Positions 1 to 5,767 of a stretch of 5,845 nt of DNA are shown one piece after another. This stretch comes from an uncultured Propionibacteriaceae bacterium (GTDB lineage Bacteria; Actinomycetota; Actinomycetes; Propionibacteriales; Propionibacteriaceae), in NCBI GenBank assembly GCA_936941515.1, contig CAKZJI010000359.1, forward strand, positions 1-5,845, in the 5' to 3' direction. Made by a program: the position numbers and the translations under genes. The notes below the pieces were generated by a model. The model was given only the letters and a program-made list of their open reading frames with translations, was not told the DNA's origin and did no database searches. The first letter of the stretch is position 1; every line of letters starts with the position of its first letter.

Positions 1-47
1 AAATGGAAACCGACGACTCACAGAACGTCCGGACCGAATGAAGGGGG

Positions 48-125
48 CGGCTCACTCGTCTCGGACGGTTGACCCCCATCGAGTACGAGGCCATCATGAA
101 GCCCGCCGTGACCCTCGCGGCATGA
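48..125 (+). pseudogene. 3' remnant of an IS3-family-like transposase
   Basis: The frame starting at 48 reads RLTRLGRLTPIEYEAIMKP and then AVTLAA before a TGA at 123-125. The block R-L-x-R-L-G-x-L-T-P-I-E-Y-E is the usual extreme C-terminus of IS3-family OrfB (DDE/rve) transposases, where it reads like RRHSxLGxLTPxEYE. The same frame has a stop at 39-41. The frame beginning at base 1 is open but does not look like transposase, so the upstream part is frameshifted, lost or outside the window. The 35 bases after the stop, including GTGCGGCAGTCCCC near 149-162, could contain the right inverted repeat of the insertion sequence, but the left end is not available for comparison. The catalytic DDE residues are absent, so this piece cannot be active. 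The family call rests on a short motif only. Confidence 0.6.
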
Positions 126-216
126 ATCGCTCACTGTCACCTATCCGTGCGGCAGTCCCCCTCACGAACGGCTGTCGTGATGACTTCGTCGACGGCCTGA
201 TGCACCGTGATCGTCC

Positions 217-585
217 TCATGCCCCGCCGCCAGCATTCTCACGGAAGAGGTCAATGACTGTCTCCGCCGGCCCAGACATGAGCACGGAGCACGTCCCCCA
301 GTCCGTCTCAGTCAACGGGTGCAGGATTCGAGCACCGTGGGCTTGTGCACGCTCCGCTGCCGCCTGTGGATCATCGACCTCGAGGTGGAGGATCAGGCCC
401 GTCGCAGGCTGCATGGGGACCAATGCAGTGCGAGAGAACATGAGGATCATGCCCCCGAGTTTCACCTCAGCGAACTCTGGCTCCTGTACGCGCGCCGTCG
501 CCCCGAAGGCATCGACCAGCAGGCGGGCTGCTTCAAGGACATCTGGGACGATGATGTCAATCTGGTTCAGGGAAACTGCTGTCAC
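217..585 (-). CDS. VOC superfamily (glyoxalase / bleomycin-resistance fold) protein
   Basis: This is a 122-residue protein, the length of a single VOC module made of two beta-alpha-beta-beta-beta units. The first unit begins LNQIDIIVPDVLEAARLLVDAFG (residues 6-28), the typical strand followed by a helix ending in the 'FGA' turn, and ends with EFAEVKLGGMILMF (37-50). The second unit begins LILHLEVDDPQAAAERAQAHGA (64-85) and ends WGTCSVLMSGPAETVIDLFREN (96-117), matching the family's 'D..G..ie' closing strand. His67 and Glu40 occupy usual metal-ligand positions. The first ligand position appears to be Gln8 and the last is Asp112 rather than Glu, so metal use is uncertain. The start is GTG at 585, supported by GGGAG seven bases upstream. 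VOC proteins include drug-binding proteins, glutathione and thiol transferases, and dioxygenases. The substrate cannot be read from the sequence. The gene stands alone and lies outside the repeat-bounded segment to its right. Confidence 0.85.
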   Translation of the reverse strand: MTAVSLNQIDIIVPDVLEAARLLVDAFGATARVQEPEFAEVKLGGMILMFSRTALVPMQPATGLILHLEVDDPQAAAERAQAHGARILHPLTETDWGTCSVLMSGPAETVIDLFRENAGGGA

Positions 586-910
586 TGATTGCTCCCATCA
601 AAAGCGGTTGCCCAAAGAGCAACCTAAAACTTATTGACCAGCTTAAGAGCAGTTCGATCTTAGACCTGCCATCTGACTCGAACCATTCGGAGCGCAGGAC
701 ATAATCGGTCGTTTGTGACCAGGGAGCCCGCCATGCGCCGTGTGCGCCACCTCGGGCCCTGTCAGCCCGCCGCACGGCTCGCCACAACCAACCCGCTAGA
801 GCGGCAGCCGCCCGTACGTTTCGGGCGATCCCCGGGGCGCGCGGGGGCGCCCACCTGGACACCCGGTTTTCCCGCCGACCGGATCCCGCCCGATATGCGA
901 AGAGTTCCCC
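586..910. other. Non-coding stretch upstream of the VOC gene
   Basis: No convincing gene is seen here. The open frames crossing it on both strands give arginine- and proline-rich, low-complexity translations and have no ribosome-binding sites. Bases about 586-700 are less GC-rich than the rest and must contain the VOC promoter reading leftward, but no clear -35/-10 pair stands out. From about 715 the DNA becomes very GC-rich, including a CCCCGGGGCGCGCGGGGGCG tract near 832-851, and runs up to the first 34 bp repeat at 911. Confidence 0.5.
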
Positions 911-944
911 GCGCGTCAGGTGAAATCTGCGCTGCATCTCGACA
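911..944 (+). repeat. 34 bp repeat, copy A
   Basis: The copy reads GCGCGTC, two variable bases (AG), then a 25-base core that starts GTGAAATCTGCG and ends CATCTCGACA. It is one base different in the core from copy B (990-1022, opposite strand) and two bases different from copy C (5768-5801, same strand). A and B form an inverted pair separated by 45 bp. The copy is not part of a recognisable gene. It may be a transposon end, a miniature element arm or a recombination site. Confidence 0.85.
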
Positions 945-989
945 ATCCTCACCTCGTAAACATCGGGTGCGCCATCACAAGGCCGCCAC

Positions 990-1022
990 TGTCGAGATGC
1001 AGCGAAGATTTCACAGACGCGC
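990..1022 (-). repeat. 33 bp repeat, copy B
   Basis: Read on the minus strand from 1022 to 990, this copy is GCGCGTC, one variable base (T), then a 25-base core beginning GTGAAATCTTCG and ending CATCTCGACA. It differs at a single core position from copy C (5768-5801). On the plus strand it begins TGTCGAGATG, so copies B and C form a terminal-inverted-repeat arrangement with TGT...ACA outer ends around the resistance operon and the AbiTii gene. Confidence 0.85.
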
Positions 1023-1023
1023 A

Positions 1024-1038
1024 TCTATGTTTCATAGA
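1024..1038. repeat. Short palindrome next to repeat copy B
   Basis: TCTATG, a TTT spacer and CATAGA form a perfect 6 bp inverted repeat, starting two bases after the end of copy B. It is conspicuously AT-rich for this region. It could be a regulator-binding site or a small hairpin. It has no equivalent next to copies A or C. Confidence 0.4.
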
Positions 1039-1176
1039 ACAGCGCACACCTCGCCTCTTGACGGAGCGTGATGTGACCAGCAATGAACTTGTTGCCATCG
1101 TGCGACTACGCGCCGTGAGGGCCAGGGGACGCACGCGGGCCTCCTGAGTGGGCGCGTCGATTGAAGCGTCGGAACA

Positions 1177-1194
1177 GCAGGGGGCGCCCCCTGC
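1177..1194 (-). terminator. Perfect GC-rich hairpin after the ABC-F/MFS operon
   Basis: GCAGGGGGC directly followed by GCCCCCTGC is a perfect 18 bp palindrome, 47 nt downstream of the MFS stop codon in the direction of transcription. It would form a 7 bp, all but one G-C, stem with a four-base loop. There is no U-run behind it (CTGTTCCG follows), so it is of the tail-less hairpin type often proposed as terminators in high-GC actinomycetes. It could also protect the 3' end of the mRNA. Confidence 0.5.
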
Positions 1195-1241
1195 CGCGTG
1201 GTGGGGCCGAGCCATCGCCCGACCCCGCCGCGAGGCACGAG

Positions 1242-2474
1242 TCACGCCGCGTGGGGCTCGTCGGAACGCAGTTGCCCGGCCAGTGCCAGGACGCCGGCCA
1301 AGGCCAGCGGGACCATCCCCGCGGCCACGAACAGTGCTCCTGGGGCGACGGCGGCGGAGACCGCCCCCACGAGCCCGACGGACAGCGGCATGAACGCGAT
1401 CGAAACGAAGAAGTCCAGGCTCGCCACCCGTCCGAGCATGTCCAAGGGCACGTGCGCCTGGAGGACGGTCCCCCAGATCACCATGCCCACTCCGATGCCG
1501 GCCCCGTAGAGCATCAGACCGGCCCCGATGATCCAGGGGTTCAGCGTCCAAGCAGGCAGGGCCAGCGGGACACAGGCCAGAGCCCAGACTCCCACCATTA
1601 CGGGCAGGAACCGCCGCGGCGCCTCCATGCCGCCAGCAATCAGCGAGCCGACCAGCCCGCCGACGCCCAGCGCCGCCAGCACCGCCCCGTAGACCGCGGC
1701 ACCGTTCTCGTGGCCGTCGCGCAGCAGCACCGGCAGCAGCACCTCGAGGACGCCGGTTGTCACCAGGCCCATGACGGCGGCGAACAGGACGCTGCTCCTC
1801 ACCCAGCGCGTCCGGAGGACGTACGTGAATCCCTCGGCCAGGTCCCGGAACGGGTGCTGAGGCGCCGCATTCGTATCTGGAGGGCCCACCGCAGGCAGGC
1901 GGGCGGCCAGCACCGCGCCGGCCGCGAGCGAAAGGGCAATGAGCAGCCCGCCCGCAGGAGGTGTCGTCGCACCGATGACCGCCCCGGTCAGGGCTGGTGC
2001 CAGGGCCTGACCGACGACGGGCCGCGTCGCCCCCTCGAGGCCGTTCACGGCCATCAGCTGCTCCTCCTCGACGAGCAGCGGCACCAACGCCGTGTAGGCC
2101 GGGAAGAAGAACGCCGTCGATGCCCCGACGATCAGTGCTGACAATCCCAGGAGCCAGTACTGAGCGGCCCCCATCGTGGCGAGGCCGGAGACGACACCGG
2201 CCGCCACCGCATTGACGACCAGGACGGCCACCAGGATCCCCTTCTTCGACAGGCGATCGGCGACGACGCCGGCCGGCAGTGAGGCAGCCAGCAGGCCGAC
2301 GCCGCTCCACATGACGACGCCGGCCAGCGTCGGCGGATCAGCTCCGAGCTCCAGCACTTGCATGGCCAGGTACAGGTTCCAGGCACCCTGGCCGAAGATG
2401 GCCAGCACCATCGCCAGGAACAGCGGCCGATACCGGGGAGAGGACAGAGGTGCCAGTGCGGTGATCGAGGTCAA
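1242..2474 (-). CDS. MFS drug exporter, DHA3 / MefA-like
   Basis: This 410-residue, strongly hydrophobic protein has about 12 predicted membrane segments, the usual size of the DHA3 branch of the major facilitator superfamily (MefA-type macrolide exporters), which are proton-driven drug antiporters of the cytoplasmic membrane. [11 protein letters not shown] (69-79) is the loop 2-3 motif [21 protein letters not shown] (121-140), followed by [22 protein letters not shown], is the TM4-5 block typical of DHA3 proteins. The central cytoplasmic loop is about 192-222, and the second half starts with [20 protein letters not shown]. The start is TTG at 2474, chosen because the first membrane segment begins near residue 17, because GAGGGGGTGA lies just upstream, and because the TTG overlaps the ABC-F stop as TTGA, which suggests translational coupling. 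It is co-transcribed with the ABC-F gene. Its substrate is inferred from that partner and from the leader, not visible in the sequence. Confidence 0.88.
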   Translation of the reverse strand: MTSITALAPLSSPRYRPLFLAMVLAIFGQGAWNLYLAMQVLELGADPPTLAGVVMWSGVGLLAASLPAGVVADRLSKKGILVAVLVVNAVAAGVVSGLATMGAAQYWLLGLSALIVGASTAFFFPAYTALVPLLVEEEQLMAVNGLEGATRPVVGQALAPALTGAVIGATTPPAGGLLIALSLAAGAVLAARLPAVGPPDTNAAPQHPFRDLAEGFTYVLRTRWVRSSVLFAAVMGLVTTGVLEVLLPVLLRDGHENGAAVYGAVLAALGVGGLVGSLIAGGMEAPRRFLPVMVGVWALACVPLALPAWTLNPWIIGAGLMLYGAGIGVGMVIWGTVLQAHVPLDMLGRVASLDFFVSIAFMPLSVGLVGAVSAAVAPGALFVAAGMVPLALAGVLALAGQLRSDEPHAA

Positions 2475-4123
2475 CGGCTCACCCCCTCGGTGCTCAGCTC
2501 GAGACGCGGCCAGTCGGTCAGGTCTCGGAGCATCTGGCGGTCGTGAGTAGCCACCACCACGGCCGCCCGGGTCTCCCGGATGGCGTCCGTGAGCTCGTCC
2601 ACCAGCGCGGCGGAGAGGTGGTTGGTCGGCTCGTCGAGCATCAACAGGTCCGGCTGTTCAGCCAGGCACAGCGCCAGGTGGAGCCTTCGCTGCTGCCCCT
2701 GAGACATCCGCCCAACGGGCGTGTCCAGGCTCCGCGGTTCTAGCAGGCCCAATGACCCGAGTGACGGCACACCGTTGTTCCTCGCCATCAGACCGTTGCG
2801 GTGCAGGTGCGCCTCGAACGCCTGCCGCGCCGTGTGTCGCGGGTTCCATGCGGGCACTTCCTGGGCGAGCAGCGCGATCTTCGCGCCCGTGTGCCGCAGG
2901 ATGCGGCCGGCAGTGGGCTCGAGGATGCCGGCGAGGACCTGGAGCAACGTGGACTTGCCGGCGCCGTTCGGGCCGGTGAGCAGCAGGCGATCCCCGCCGT
3001 GGAGCTCGACGGAGGCCGGCCCGTGGAGGCGGCCGGCCAGGCCGACCCCCTCCGCACTGAGCAGTGGCCGGCCTGCCCTGGTCGTCGAGGCCGGCCACGT
3101 CAGGGACCGGGGCGGGTCCGGCACGGTGATCTCGTGCGCCGCCAGATCCCGCATCCTGCGGTTGAAGGTTTGGACCACGCCGCCGGCGCGAGTGGCCCGC
3201 TGGTGCTTGCCCGTCCCCTTGTCCGGACGCCACCGGTCCTGGAGACGTCCGCGGGCGGCCTCGGCCGCGCTGGTGAGGGCGGCGTGTTCGGCCAGCTGCT
3301 GCTCATGCTCCTGTTCCCAGGCGGCCCGCTCGGCACGCCGCCCCTTCTCCCAGGCCTCATAGCCTCCGGTGTACTGCCGGGGGCGACCGTCACGAGTGGG
3401 ATCCAGGTCGAGGAAGACGTCGGCGACGTCCTTCATCAGTGCGCGGTCATGGGTGACCACGGCGAACCCCCCAGCGTGCTCCCTCAGTGCCCGTGTCAGG
3501 TACTCCAGGGCCCCGGCGTCGAGATGGTTGGTGGGCTCGTCCAGCAAGAGCAGGTCCACCGCAGAGCCCAGGACGACGGCCAGCCGGACGCGGTACCGCT
3601 GTCCGACGGACAGTGCCCGCAGCGGACAAGCCCGATCCGTGCAGGCGGACAGGCCGTGCAACGCGAGGTCGATGCGCCGCTCGGCGTCCCAGGCGTCGAG
3701 GGCGGTGGCCGTCTCCAGCGCTCGGGCGTAGGCGTCATCGGCTCCAGGCCTGCCCTCTGCCATGGCGAGGGTGGCCTCCTCGAGGCGGTCCAGGACACGG
3801 AGGGACTCGCCGATGGAGTCGTGGACGAGGTCACCGACCGTGCGGTCGTCGTCCACGTCGAGGTCCTGTTCGACGAGGGCGACCGTCCCTGCGCGGGTCA
3901 CGGTGCCGGAGTCCGGCATCAGGGTGCCGGCGAGCACATGCAGCAGCGTGGTCTTGCCGCGGCCGTTCTCACCGACGACGGCCAGCCGGGATCCGGCGGA
4001 GACCGTGACGTCCACGTCGTTCAGCACGGTTCGATCGCCCAGGGTGAGGGTGATGCTCTCGGCTCGGATGTGGGCGGCGCTGCCTGCAGGCAGGGCAGGG
4101 GTGTTCAGAGGGGTCAGGGTCAT
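2471..4123 (-). CDS. ABC-F ATPase, probable antibiotic-resistance (ribosome protection) type
   Basis: The 550-residue protein has two ATPase domains and no membrane segments, which defines the ABC-F class. These proteins bind the ribosomal E site and, in the resistance subgroup, displace antibiotics from the exit tunnel or peptidyl-transferase centre. NBD1: Walker A GENGRGKT (51-58), signature LSVGQ (171-175), Walker B/catalytic Glu [12 protein letters not shown] (191-202), switch His in THDR (224-227). The charged inter-domain linker is about 245-335 ([18 protein letters not shown]...). NBD2: Walker [10 protein letters not shown] (384-392), signature MSQGQ (473-477), [12 protein letters not shown] (493-504), ATHDRQ (525-530). 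All catalytic residues are intact. The length is close to that of the Streptomyces macrolide self-resistance proteins TlrC, CarA and SrmB (about 550 aa). ATG at 4123 is preceded by GAGAG with a 6-base gap. The gene is first in an operon with the MFS exporter and sits behind a probable drug-sensing attenuator (4161-4247). The exact drug range is inferred. Confidence 0.93.
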   Translation of the reverse strand: MTLTPLNTPALPAGSAAHIRAESITLTLGDRTVLNDVDVTVSAGSRLAVVGENGRGKTTLLHVLAGTLMPDSGTVTRAGTVALVEQDLDVDDDRTVGDLVHDSIGESLRVLDRLEEATLAMAEGRPGADDAYARALETATALDAWDAERRIDLALHGLSACTDRACPLRALSVGQRYRVRLAVVLGSAVDLLLLDEPTNHLDAGALEYLTRALREHAGGFAVVTHDRALMKDVADVFLDLDPTRDGRPRQYTGGYEAWEKGRRAERAAWEQEHEQQLAEHAALTSAAEAARGRLQDRWRPDKGTGKHQRATRAGGVVQTFNRRMRDLAAHEITVPDPPRSLTWPASTTRAGRPLLSAEGVGLAGRLHGPASVELHGGDRLLLTGPNGAGKSTLLQVLAGILEPTAGRILRHTGAKIALLAQEVPAWNPRHTARQAFEAHLHRNGLMARNNGVPSLGSLGLLEPRSLDTPVGRMSQGQQRRLHLALCLAEQPDLLMLDEPTNHLSAALVDELTDAIRETRAAVVVATHDRQMLRDLTDWPRLELSTEGVSR

Positions 4124-4129
4124 CGTGGT

Positions 4130-4134
4130 CTCTC
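4130..4134 (-). promoter_or_regulatory. Ribosome-binding site of the ABC-F gene
   Basis: GAGAG sits six bases before the ATG at 4123 and is the only purine-rich match to the anti-Shine-Dalgarno sequence there. Just upstream, ACGAG (4137-4141) could pair with CTCGT (4158-4162) in the loop of the adjacent hairpin, so access to this site might depend on RNA folding. Confidence 0.55.
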
Positions 4135-4147
4135 AGCTCGTCATGGA

Positions 4148-4175
4148 GCCGGGCAGCACGAGAAAGCCGCCCGGC
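4148..4175 (-). promoter_or_regulatory. Leader hairpin 4:5, alternative to the attenuator terminator
   Basis: In the ABC-F leader RNA, GCCGGGCGGC (4175-4166) pairs with GCTGCCCGGC (4157-4148) over 10 bp with one G-U, leaving an 8-base loop TTTCTCGT. Its 5' arm is the same segment that forms the 3' arm of the terminator-like hairpin at 4166-4191, so the two structures cannot coexist. It would form when the terminator is disrupted, and ends 24 nt before the ABC-F start codon. Pairing was worked out by eye. Confidence 0.5.
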
Positions 4176-4191
4176 AGGGTGCCAGGACGGC
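4161..4191 (-). terminator. Leader-region intrinsic terminator (attenuator) of the ABC-F operon
   Basis: On the minus strand GCCGTCCTGGCA (4191-4180) pairs with TGCCGGGCGGC (4176-4166). This gives 11 base pairs with one bulged T at 4187 and a CCC loop, and is followed at once by TTTCT (4165-4161). A GC-rich stem plus a short U-rich tail between a leader ORF and the structural gene is the layout of a transcription attenuator. The upstream arm can alternatively pair with GACGGCG (4225-4219) as an antiterminator through CGCCGTC (4192-4186, 7 perfect bp). The U-tract is short, so termination efficiency is uncertain. Confidence 0.55.
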
Positions 4192-4213
4192 GAGCGGGTT
4201 TCGTCAGGAGTGG

Positions 4214-4235
4214 TCCGCCGCCGTCAGCGGGCGGA
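4214..4235 (-). promoter_or_regulatory. Leader hairpin 1:2 overlapping the end of the leader ORF
   Basis: TCCGCC (4235-4230) pairs with GGCGGA (4219-4214), with an additional GC/GC pair inside after one bulged C, around a five-base loop. The 5' arm lies within the leader peptide codons after the Lys-Leu-Arg motif. A ribosome paused on that motif would cover this arm and free the 3' arm (4225-4219) to form the antiterminator with 4192-4186. The fold is judged by eye only. Confidence 0.45.
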
Positions 4236-4247
4236 GCGGAGCTTCAT
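4224..4247 (-). CDS. Leader peptide MKLRSAR with '+x+' macrolide-arrest motif
   Basis: This seven-codon ORF, ATG AAG CTC CGC TCC GCC CGC TGA, lies 100 nt upstream of the ABC-F start, on the same strand. It has AGAGG ten bases before its ATG. An in-frame ATG at 4268 would extend it to MYRGIASMKLRSAR but has no good ribosome-binding site. Lys-Leu-Arg is a '+x+' motif (basic, any, basic), the sequence class at which macrolide-bound ribosomes stall. The context S-M-K-L-R closely resembles S-M-R-L-R of the ErmD leader, and a bare M-R-L-R peptide is known to be enough for arrest. The ORF is followed by alternative RNA hairpins consistent with attenuation. Such short ORFs occur by chance. The support is the combination of motif, ribosome-binding site, position and downstream folding. 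Confidence 0.65.
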   Translation of the reverse strand: MKLRSAR

Positions 4248-4268
4248 CGACGCGATGCCTCTGTACAT

Positions 4269-4550
4269 GGACTCGACGATATCAAACGCGGCAGAGGAGT
4301 CCCGGATCGCCACAGACCTGTATGTCGAGCTATCGAGCGTCCCGGGGAGGCAGAGACTGGAAAACTGACGAGCGAGACAGTCATGGTTTGGCCTCTGCGG
4401 CCCCGTCAGAGGTCTGCGGCTCGATAGAAGGCCCTCGCAAGCCTCTTGAAGCCTCAGCCTTGCCCATATGCGACCGTTTCACGAAAAGTTCTAGGACTGT
4501 CCACGTGCCACCGTCTGCCACGTCCGCCACACCGATTGGTGCTTTTTCTG
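4269..4550. other. Divergent intergenic region between the resistance operon and the AbiTii gene
   Basis: No gene is seen. This stretch must hold the leftward promoter for the ABC-F leader transcript and the rightward promoter for the AbiTii gene, but I cannot assign either with confidence. It contains a 6 bp inverted repeat CCTCTG/CAGAGG (4392-4397 and 4407-4412) and an 8 bp direct repeat TCTGCGGC at 4394-4401 and 4413-4420, a possible regulator site. The DNA from about 4425 rightward becomes visibly less GC-rich, matching the AbiTii gene rather than the operon. Confidence 0.4.
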
Positions 4551-5489
4551 ATGACTTTCACTATCACTCGCGCAATTGAGACCTTGTCAGATCCGAATGT
4601 GCAGATCGAACACGCATTGCGGCAATGTCTGGTAGTGGCAAAGCGAATCCAGTCCGACCCTATGGTGGAATGGGTGAAGGGCGAGCTTCAGGGGTACGGG
4701 TCACCAGACGTTAAACCTCCGAACTATCGCTCAACTCTCTTCGCTCCATACAGGCTCACATTCCATGGTCCGATGGGCGCCTCGTTGCGTCAGTCACTCA
4801 GTCGTTCGGACATCCCAGAGTCATTACGAGTACCCGCAGAAGCAGACTTCCTACGCCAGCCCGTGGCGGAGGTCAGCGCCCTGACCCGAGACCGGGAGAA
4901 CTCACCGGAGCTTAGCCTTCCTCTCATTTGGGTCGATGAGTTCCGTCGCCTCGGCAATGAAGGCAAAGCGCCCAGAGTTGAGATGATGGAGCTCGCATCG
5001 GCCTGCAGAGTCATGCCCCGGACGCATCTGGAGGGCATCGTCGATCGTGTGCGCACCTCTGCCCTAGAGCTGCTGTTGGAGCTCGAAGCCATTGATCCAT
5101 CAGTGGGCGATGTCGGCAAGGATGCGGAGGGCACACGGGGAGAAGCACGCAGCGTCTCTCTTCAAATCATCACCCAAAACATCTATGGCGACCGGGCATC
5201 GGTGGTCTCACAAGGGCAGGTTGACGGCGCCGCCTCAGTTGCAATTGACGCTCGCGTGACTCCTGGAGATCGTGAGGGACTTTTGGATGCTGCCGCCAAG
5301 CTTCTCGAGCCCGATCAGGTTGCAGATCTTCGACAAGCTCTCGATGAGGACGGCAATACGGTCGGTGAGTCCACACGCTCGTTTCTGACAAAATTGCGCG
5401 ACGGGGCCGCCGAAGCTTCCGGCCAAGCTGCCGTGAGTGGCCTCACTGCACTACTGACCCAGTTCTTGGGCGGCACGTTTCCCTGGTGA
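4551..5489 (+). CDS. AbiTii-domain protein (putative abortive-infection type defence protein)
   Basis: With the ATG at 4551 the protein has 312 residues. The N-terminal AbiTii domain spans about 5-185. Its diagnostic parts are ALRQCLVVAKRIQSDPMVEWVKGELQGY (22-49), then PPNYRS (56-61), and the helix HLEGIVDRVRTSALELLLELE (159-179). The middle segment, NIYGDRASVVSQGQVDGAASVAI (210-232), has the short-strand look of the N-Y-G...V...G linker seen in such proteins. Residues 238-310 form a helical C-terminal region (SFLTKLRDGAAEASG..., ending LLTQFLGG). AbiT of Lactococcus is a phage abortive-infection system. The biochemical activity of this domain is not established, and no catalytic motif is evident. 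Upstream TTG and GTG codons in frame lack ribosome-binding sites, and the ATG lacks one too, so the start rests on domain alignment. It contains one TTA leucine codon (4824-4826) and is visibly less GC-rich than the operon beside it. It has no partner gene downstream. Confidence 0.75.
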   Translation: MTFTITRAIETLSDPNVQIEHALRQCLVVAKRIQSDPMVEWVKGELQGYGSPDVKPPNYRSTLFAPYRLTFHGPMGASLRQSLSRSDIPESLRVPAEADFLRQPVAEVSALTRDRENSPELSLPLIWVDEFRRLGNEGKAPRVEMMELASACRVMPRTHLEGIVDRVRTSALELLLELEAIDPSVGDVGKDAEGTRGEARSVSLQIITQNIYGDRASVVSQGQVDGAASVAIDARVTPGDREGLLDAAAKLLEPDQVADLRQALDEDGNTVGESTRSFLTKLRDGAAEASGQAAVSGLTALLTQFLGGTFPW

Positions 5490-5505
5490 GAGGAGCACGG
5501 CCCCC

Positions 5506-5559
5506 ACTGATCGCCTACTAGGACACCCTGCCGCCGGACGTGGCAGATGGCGATCCAGT
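5506..5559 (+). terminator. Nested hairpin after the AbiTii gene
   Basis: Sixteen bases after the stop, ACTGATCGCC (5506-5515) pairs with GGCGATCCAGT (5549-5559) over 10 bp with one bulged C. Inside it CTGCCGC (5528-5534) pairs with GTGGCAG (5540-5546) around a five-base loop. There is no U-run. The most likely role is transcription termination or mRNA 3' protection for the AbiTii transcript. The two-tier stem is more elaborate than a usual terminator. Confidence 0.5.
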
Positions 5560-5767
5560 AGCAACTCTTAGACATGCAGAGTGTTCGGAGTGGGCGTGGA
5601 TGCGCTCGTGCGACCCGCAGGAAGTACCGCGGCTCCAGTCTGGAGGCGCCTTCTACGCACCCAGGCGAATTCGCACGGCCCCGTCCTGGATGCCCTTCTT
5701 CACTCATCTCCAGCTCGGCCTACTTTGCAGAGACGAACGTGTGGCGCGTGTTTGTGAACTCTTGGCC

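Larger units (their letters stand above)
911..1022. repeat. Inverted-repeat element (copies A and B with 45 bp spacer)
   Basis: Copies A (911-944) and B (990-1022) are inverted relative to each other. The 25-base cores at 920-944 and 990-1014 pair at 24 of 25 positions, and the flanking GCGCGTC/GACGCGC arms extend the match with a one-base length difference. The spacer 945-989 has no coding or structural feature that I can identify. The whole 112 bp could fold as a long hairpin in RNA or single-stranded DNA. It could be a miniature inverted-repeat element, or the abutting ends of two related mobile units. Confidence 0.7.

Noticed and set aside
557..1024. A 155-codon minus-strand open frame upstream of and overlapping the VOC gene
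   Set aside because: Its N-terminus is simply the translated 34 bp repeat, the middle is low-complexity Arg/Ala, and it has no ribosome-binding site or recognisable domain.
949..2310. A 453-codon minus-strand open frame overlapping the MFS gene
   Set aside because: It is the same strand in another frame. The translation is Arg/Gly-rich with no fold signature, whereas the MFS frame has clear membrane segments and family motifs.
4133..4144. A three-codon ORF (ATG ACG AGC TGA) just before the ABC-F ribosome-binding site
   Set aside because: It is too short to judge and easily due to chance. It carries no arrest motif and has no ribosome-binding site of its own.
4446..4550. An extended N-terminus for the AbiTii-domain protein, starting at a TTG
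   Set aside because: No ribosome-binding site precedes the TTG, the extra 35 residues do not resemble the family, and the domain begins naturally just after the ATG at 4551. A GTG at 4539 remains a minor alternative.
2801..4579. A 592-codon plus-strand open frame opposite the ABC-F gene
   Set aside because: It is antisense to a gene with intact Walker A, signature and Walker B motifs in both halves. Its translation shows no domain and has the composition expected of a shadow frame in high-GC DNA.
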